Shown piece after piece: positions 6,000 through 7,918 of a stretch of DNA of 7,918 bases (position 1 is the first letter of the stretch; each line of letters opens with the position of its first letter). The translations under genes and the position numbers were made by a program. Under the pieces are notes generated by a model. It worked only from the letters and a program-made list of their open reading frames with translations, was not told where the DNA came from and searched no databases. Source of the DNA: Planctomycetota bacterium (GTDB taxonomy: Bacteria > Planctomycetota > J058 > J103). Location: positions 1-7,918 of the forward strand of contig RFJN01000247.1 of assembly GCA_003694875.1 (NCBI GenBank), written 5' to 3'.

Positions 6000-6912
6000 C
6001 GTTGCGCTCTCCCTCGCTCGCCTTCGCGCCCTCGCGCAACAGCGGGAAGCCGAGCTTCTCGCGCGAGGCGAGATAGCTCTGGCCGGCGCGTCGGGCGAGC
6101 GCCCGCACCCGCCCCACGAGCCCCGCCCGCTCCGCGGGGCTGATCGCGCCGCGGGCGTCGAGCAGGTTGAAGACGTGGCTGCACTTGATCACGTGGTCGT
6201 AGGCGGGAAGCGGCAGATCGGCGTCGAGGCAGCGGTTGCACTCCTCGGCGTACATGCGGAAGCGCTCGCGCAGCGACGGCACATCGGCGATCTCGAAGTT
6301 GTAGTGCGAGAACTCGACCTCGCTGCGGTGGTGCACATCCCCGTAGGTGATCCGCTCGCCGTCGTGCTCGACCCACACGAGGTCGAAGACGCTGTCGGTT
6401 CGCTGCAGGAACATGGCGATGCGCTCGAGGCCGTAGGTGTACTCGACCGTGACCGGATCGCACGGCATCGACGCCATGTTCTGGAAGTAGGTGAACTGCG
6501 TCACCTCCATGCCGTCGAGCCACACCTCCCAGCCGAGCCCGCTCGCTCCCTGGGTGGGCGCCTCCCAGTCGTCGTGCACGAAGCGCAGATCGTGCCGCCG
6601 CACGTCGATCCCGAGCTCCTGCAGCGACGCGATGTAGAGCTGCTGCGGATCGGGCGGGCACGGCTTGAGCACCACCTGGTACTGGTAGTAGTGCTGCAGC
6701 CGGAACGGATTCTCACCGTAGCGGCCGTCCTTGCAGCGGCGGCACGGCTCGATCCACGCCGCGCGCCACGGCTCGGGTCCGAGACAGCGCAGACACGTCG
6801 CGGGGTGGAACGTCGCCGCCCCCTTCTCGACGTCGTAGGGGGTGACGAGCAGACACCCCTGCCGGGCCCAGAAGTGGTTGAGCCGCAGCACGATCTCCTG
6901 GAAGGTCAACAT
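5992..6912 (-). CDS. glyQ: glycyl-tRNA synthetase alpha subunit
   Basis: Catalytic subunit of the tetrameric class II glycyl-tRNA synthetase; it activates glycine with ATP and transfers it to tRNA-Gly together with GlyS. The product is 306 residues, the usual length. Family motifs are FWARQGC (14-20), LGPEPW (44-49), DGRYGENP (62-69), RLQHYYQYQVVLKP (71-84), HDLRFVHDDWE (107-117), GLGWEVWLDGMEVTQFTYFQ (125-144), motif 3 TYGLER (159-164), YGDVHHRSEVE (190-200) and FNLLDARGAIS near the C-terminus. The usual SRRPTDGRYGENPN stretch here reads CRRCKDGRYGENPF, and with CLRC at 40-43 this gives two CxxC pairs (40/43 and 57/60); a third CxxC is at 225-228 and the protein has ten cysteines. The ATG at 6912 is the only reasonable start: an in-frame stop lies 12 codons upstream. 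No Shine-Dalgarno is visible, and a good promoter places transcription start almost on the ATG. It is the first gene of the glyQS operon. Confidence 0.96.
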   Translation of the reverse strand: MLTFQEIVLRLNHFWARQGCLLVTPYDVEKGAATFHPATCLRCLGPEPWRAAWIEPCRRCKDGRYGENPFRLQHYYQYQVVLKPCPPDPQQLYIASLQELGIDVRRHDLRFVHDDWEAPTQGASGLGWEVWLDGMEVTQFTYFQNMASMPCDPVTVEYTYGLERIAMFLQRTDSVFDLVWVEHDGERITYGDVHHRSEVEFSHYNFEIADVPSLRERFRMYAEECNRCLDADLPLPAYDHVIKCSHVFNLLDARGAISPAERAGLVGRVRALARRAGQSYLASREKLGFPLLREGAKASEGERNGG

Positions 6913-6920
6913 GGCGCGGC

Positions 6921-6949
6921 ATGGTAGCGTCGCGCCCCCGGAGGGTCAA
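6921..6949 (-). promoter_or_regulatory. sigma70-type promoter of glyQS
   Basis: On the minus strand, TTGACC (6949-6944) and TACCAT (6926-6921) are separated by exactly 17 bases. The -35 box matches consensus at 5 of 6 positions and the -10 box at 4 of 6, including the key T, A and last T. Transcription would be expected to begin about 7 bases past the -10 box, near 6914, only a couple of bases before the glyQ ATG at 6912. This agrees with the lack of a ribosome-binding site and suggests a leaderless or near-leaderless mRNA. Confidence 0.6.
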
Positions 6950-6971
6950 CGCGCACCCGCACGGACAGCGA

Positions 6972-7000
6972 TTGCGGCGCCGGCACGAGGCAGCTATCCT
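6972..7000 (+). promoter_or_regulatory. sigma70-type promoter of the winged-helix-like gene
   Basis: TTGCGG (6972-6977) and TATCCT (6995-7000) are separated by 17 bases; each box matches consensus at 3 to 4 of 6 positions. Transcription would start near 7007, which is 57 bases before the preferred ATG at 7064 and 3 bases before an alternative in-frame ATG at 7010. Its -35 box lies 22 bases from the -35 box of the divergent glyQS promoter, so one regulator bound between them could affect both. Confidence 0.5.
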
Positions 7001-7063
7001 CGCGCCGCGATGGAGCCCGAGGTAAACGGAAGCGGACGGACAGCGCAGGCGACGAGGGGGCAC

Positions 7064-7918
7064 ATGAGCGAGACGACCCAGCTCACCGACTACCAGCGTC
7101 TGGCGGGCAAGGACCGGCGCTGGCATCTCGAGCTGTGCGCCCGCATGCTGCAGCAGGCGGCCGCCACACCGAGCCAGCGCCGCTTCGCCACCTGGCTGCG
7201 CAAGCAGAAGGTGAGCGACCGCGGCTTCCTGCAGTTCCTGCTCCGGCTTCTCGACATCCACGTCGGCCCGCAGGTGCGGCTCGGCGAGGCGGGCCGGGAG
7301 CTGCTCGAGGCGGCGGGCGGAGCGGGCGCGGGCGGCGCACCGCCGCCGGGCGCGCCCCTGCCGAGCGAGAACGACGCGTTCATCGAGGCGCTGTACGACC
7401 GCTTCGTCGAGCTCAACGGCTACCTCGTGCAGTTCGTCTTCAACGAGCTCGGCGAGGACTTCCTCGCACCCGGCGAGATGTACCGCCGCATCGGCTCGTC
7501 GGCCTACGCCGGCGAGCGACCCGGGATCGGGGCGTTCGAGACGTGGCTGCAGTGGCTCGAGTGGCTCGGCTACCTGCGCACGGTGGGCTTCCGCAAGCAG
7601 CTCACCGAGAAGGGGCGCGAGGCGTGGGGCCAGATCCGGGACGTGCCGGTCGAGGAGCTGCTCGGCGGGGCGGGCACGCTCGGGGTGCTCGCGGGCCTCG
7701 GCGAGACGGAGACCGCCCCCGCGGCGAACGAGCCGCCCGCCACTCCCGAACCGGCCGCGCCCGCGGCGGCTGCCCCCGCGGCCGAGACCACCGCGCCCGT
7801 CGACGAGGACGAGGAGGAGGAGCTGCCCGACTTCGGCCCCGACGGCGCCCCGCCCGAGGTGGCCGAAACCGGGGCCGGCCCCGCACCGGCGCCGGTGCCC
7901 GACGCAGACGACGAGGAC
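7064..7918 (+). CDS. hypothetical protein with two winged-helix-like segments and an Ala/Pro/acidic tail (3' end outside window)
   Basis: I do not recognise this protein. The frame stays open to the window edge, giving 285 residues without a stop, so it is 3'-partial. It has no signal peptide or membrane segment. Residues 17-84 are helical and end in FLQFLLRLLDIHVGP...RLGEAGRELLE. After a Gly/Ala/Pro linker (84-100), residues 104-192 end in a similar WLQWLEWLGYLRTVG...QLTEKGREAW. Both endings have the layout of the recognition helix plus wing of winged-helix domains, which suggests an internal duplication. From about 212 the chain becomes Ala/Pro/Glu-rich and disordered-looking, with an acidic run EDEEEEEL-like at 248-254. 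The ATG at 7064 is chosen because GAGG (7054-7057) lies 6 bases upstream. The 18 in-frame codons from the alternative ATG at 7010 include GTA, GGA twice, ACA and AGG, unlike the GC-ending codons that follow. It is divergent from glyQS. A DNA-binding or regulatory role is inference only. Confidence 0.8.
   Translation, partial: MSETTQLTDYQRLAGKDRRWHLELCARMLQQAAATPSQRRFATWLRKQKVSDRGFLQFLLRLLDIHVGPQVRLGEAGRELLEAAGGAGAGGAPPPGAPLPSENDAFIEALYDRFVELNGYLVQFVFNELGEDFLAPGEMYRRIGSSAYAGERPGIGAFETWLQWLEWLGYLRTVGFRKQLTEKGREAWGQIRDVPVEELLGGAGTLGVLAGLGETETAPAANEPPATPEPAAPAAAAPAAETTAPVDEDEEEELPDFGPDGAPPEVAETGAGPAPAPVPDADDED

Noticed and set aside
3993..6143. A 716-codon open frame on the plus strand opposite glyS and the end of glyQ
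   Set aside because: It is antisense to two genes with unmistakable family motifs, and its product is a compositionally biased Arg/Leu/Glu-rich string with no recognisable domain. Long antisense frames are expected opposite GC3-rich genes.
7704..7918. The Ala/Pro/Asp/Glu-rich end of the last gene as a possible non-coding or repeat region
   Set aside because: The reading frame stays open and GC-ending codons continue to the window edge without a stop, so a low-complexity protein tail is the simpler reading.

Overview
The window is a stretch of very GC-rich bacterial chromosome with strongly GC-biased third codon positions in most genes. It contains ordinary housekeeping genes, one surface-protein gene and one protein I cannot name. 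The two-subunit glycyl-tRNA synthetase (GlyQ + GlyS), MnmG and a SlyD-type isomerase show that it is bacterial. A C-terminal PEP-CTERM sorting signal points to a Gram-negative lineage that makes exopolysaccharide and has an exosortase (Proteobacteria, or a PVC/Acidobacteria-like phylum). The MnmG nucleotide-binding region looks more like the versions in PVC-type bacteria than like the E. coli one, but I cannot assign a phylum from sequence reading alone.

Layout from left to right: (1) 24-512, minus strand, a SlyD/FKBP-type peptidyl-prolyl isomerase. (2) 513-700, a divergent regulatory region. (3) 701-1807, plus strand, a secreted six-repeat beta-propeller-like protein with a PEP-CTERM anchor. 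(4) 1808-2018, a non-coding gap with a GC-rich inverted repeat and a perfect 14-bp palindrome just before mnmG. (5) 2019-3830, plus strand, mnmG. (6) A 24-bp convergent gap. (7) 5999-3855 and 6912-5992, minus strand, the glyQ-glyS operon with an 8-bp gene overlap. (8) 6913-7063, a compact divergent promoter region with two well-formed sigma70-like promoters back to back. (9) 7064 to the window end, plus strand, a 3'-truncated gene for a predicted protein with two winged-helix-like segments and a long Ala/Pro/acidic tail.

Functionally, glyQS charges tRNA-Gly and mnmG modifies the wobble uridine of several tRNAs, so the centre of the window concerns tRNA function. The isomerase is a general folding helper. 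The PEP-CTERM protein is an exported product whose sorting machinery is not in the window.

The points most worth a second look are the pair of CxxC motifs next to motif 2 of GlyQ, the predicted near-leaderless transcription of glyQ, and the unrecognised duplicated winged-helix-like protein divergent from glyQS. I saw no mobile element, CRISPR array, tRNA or rRNA gene.
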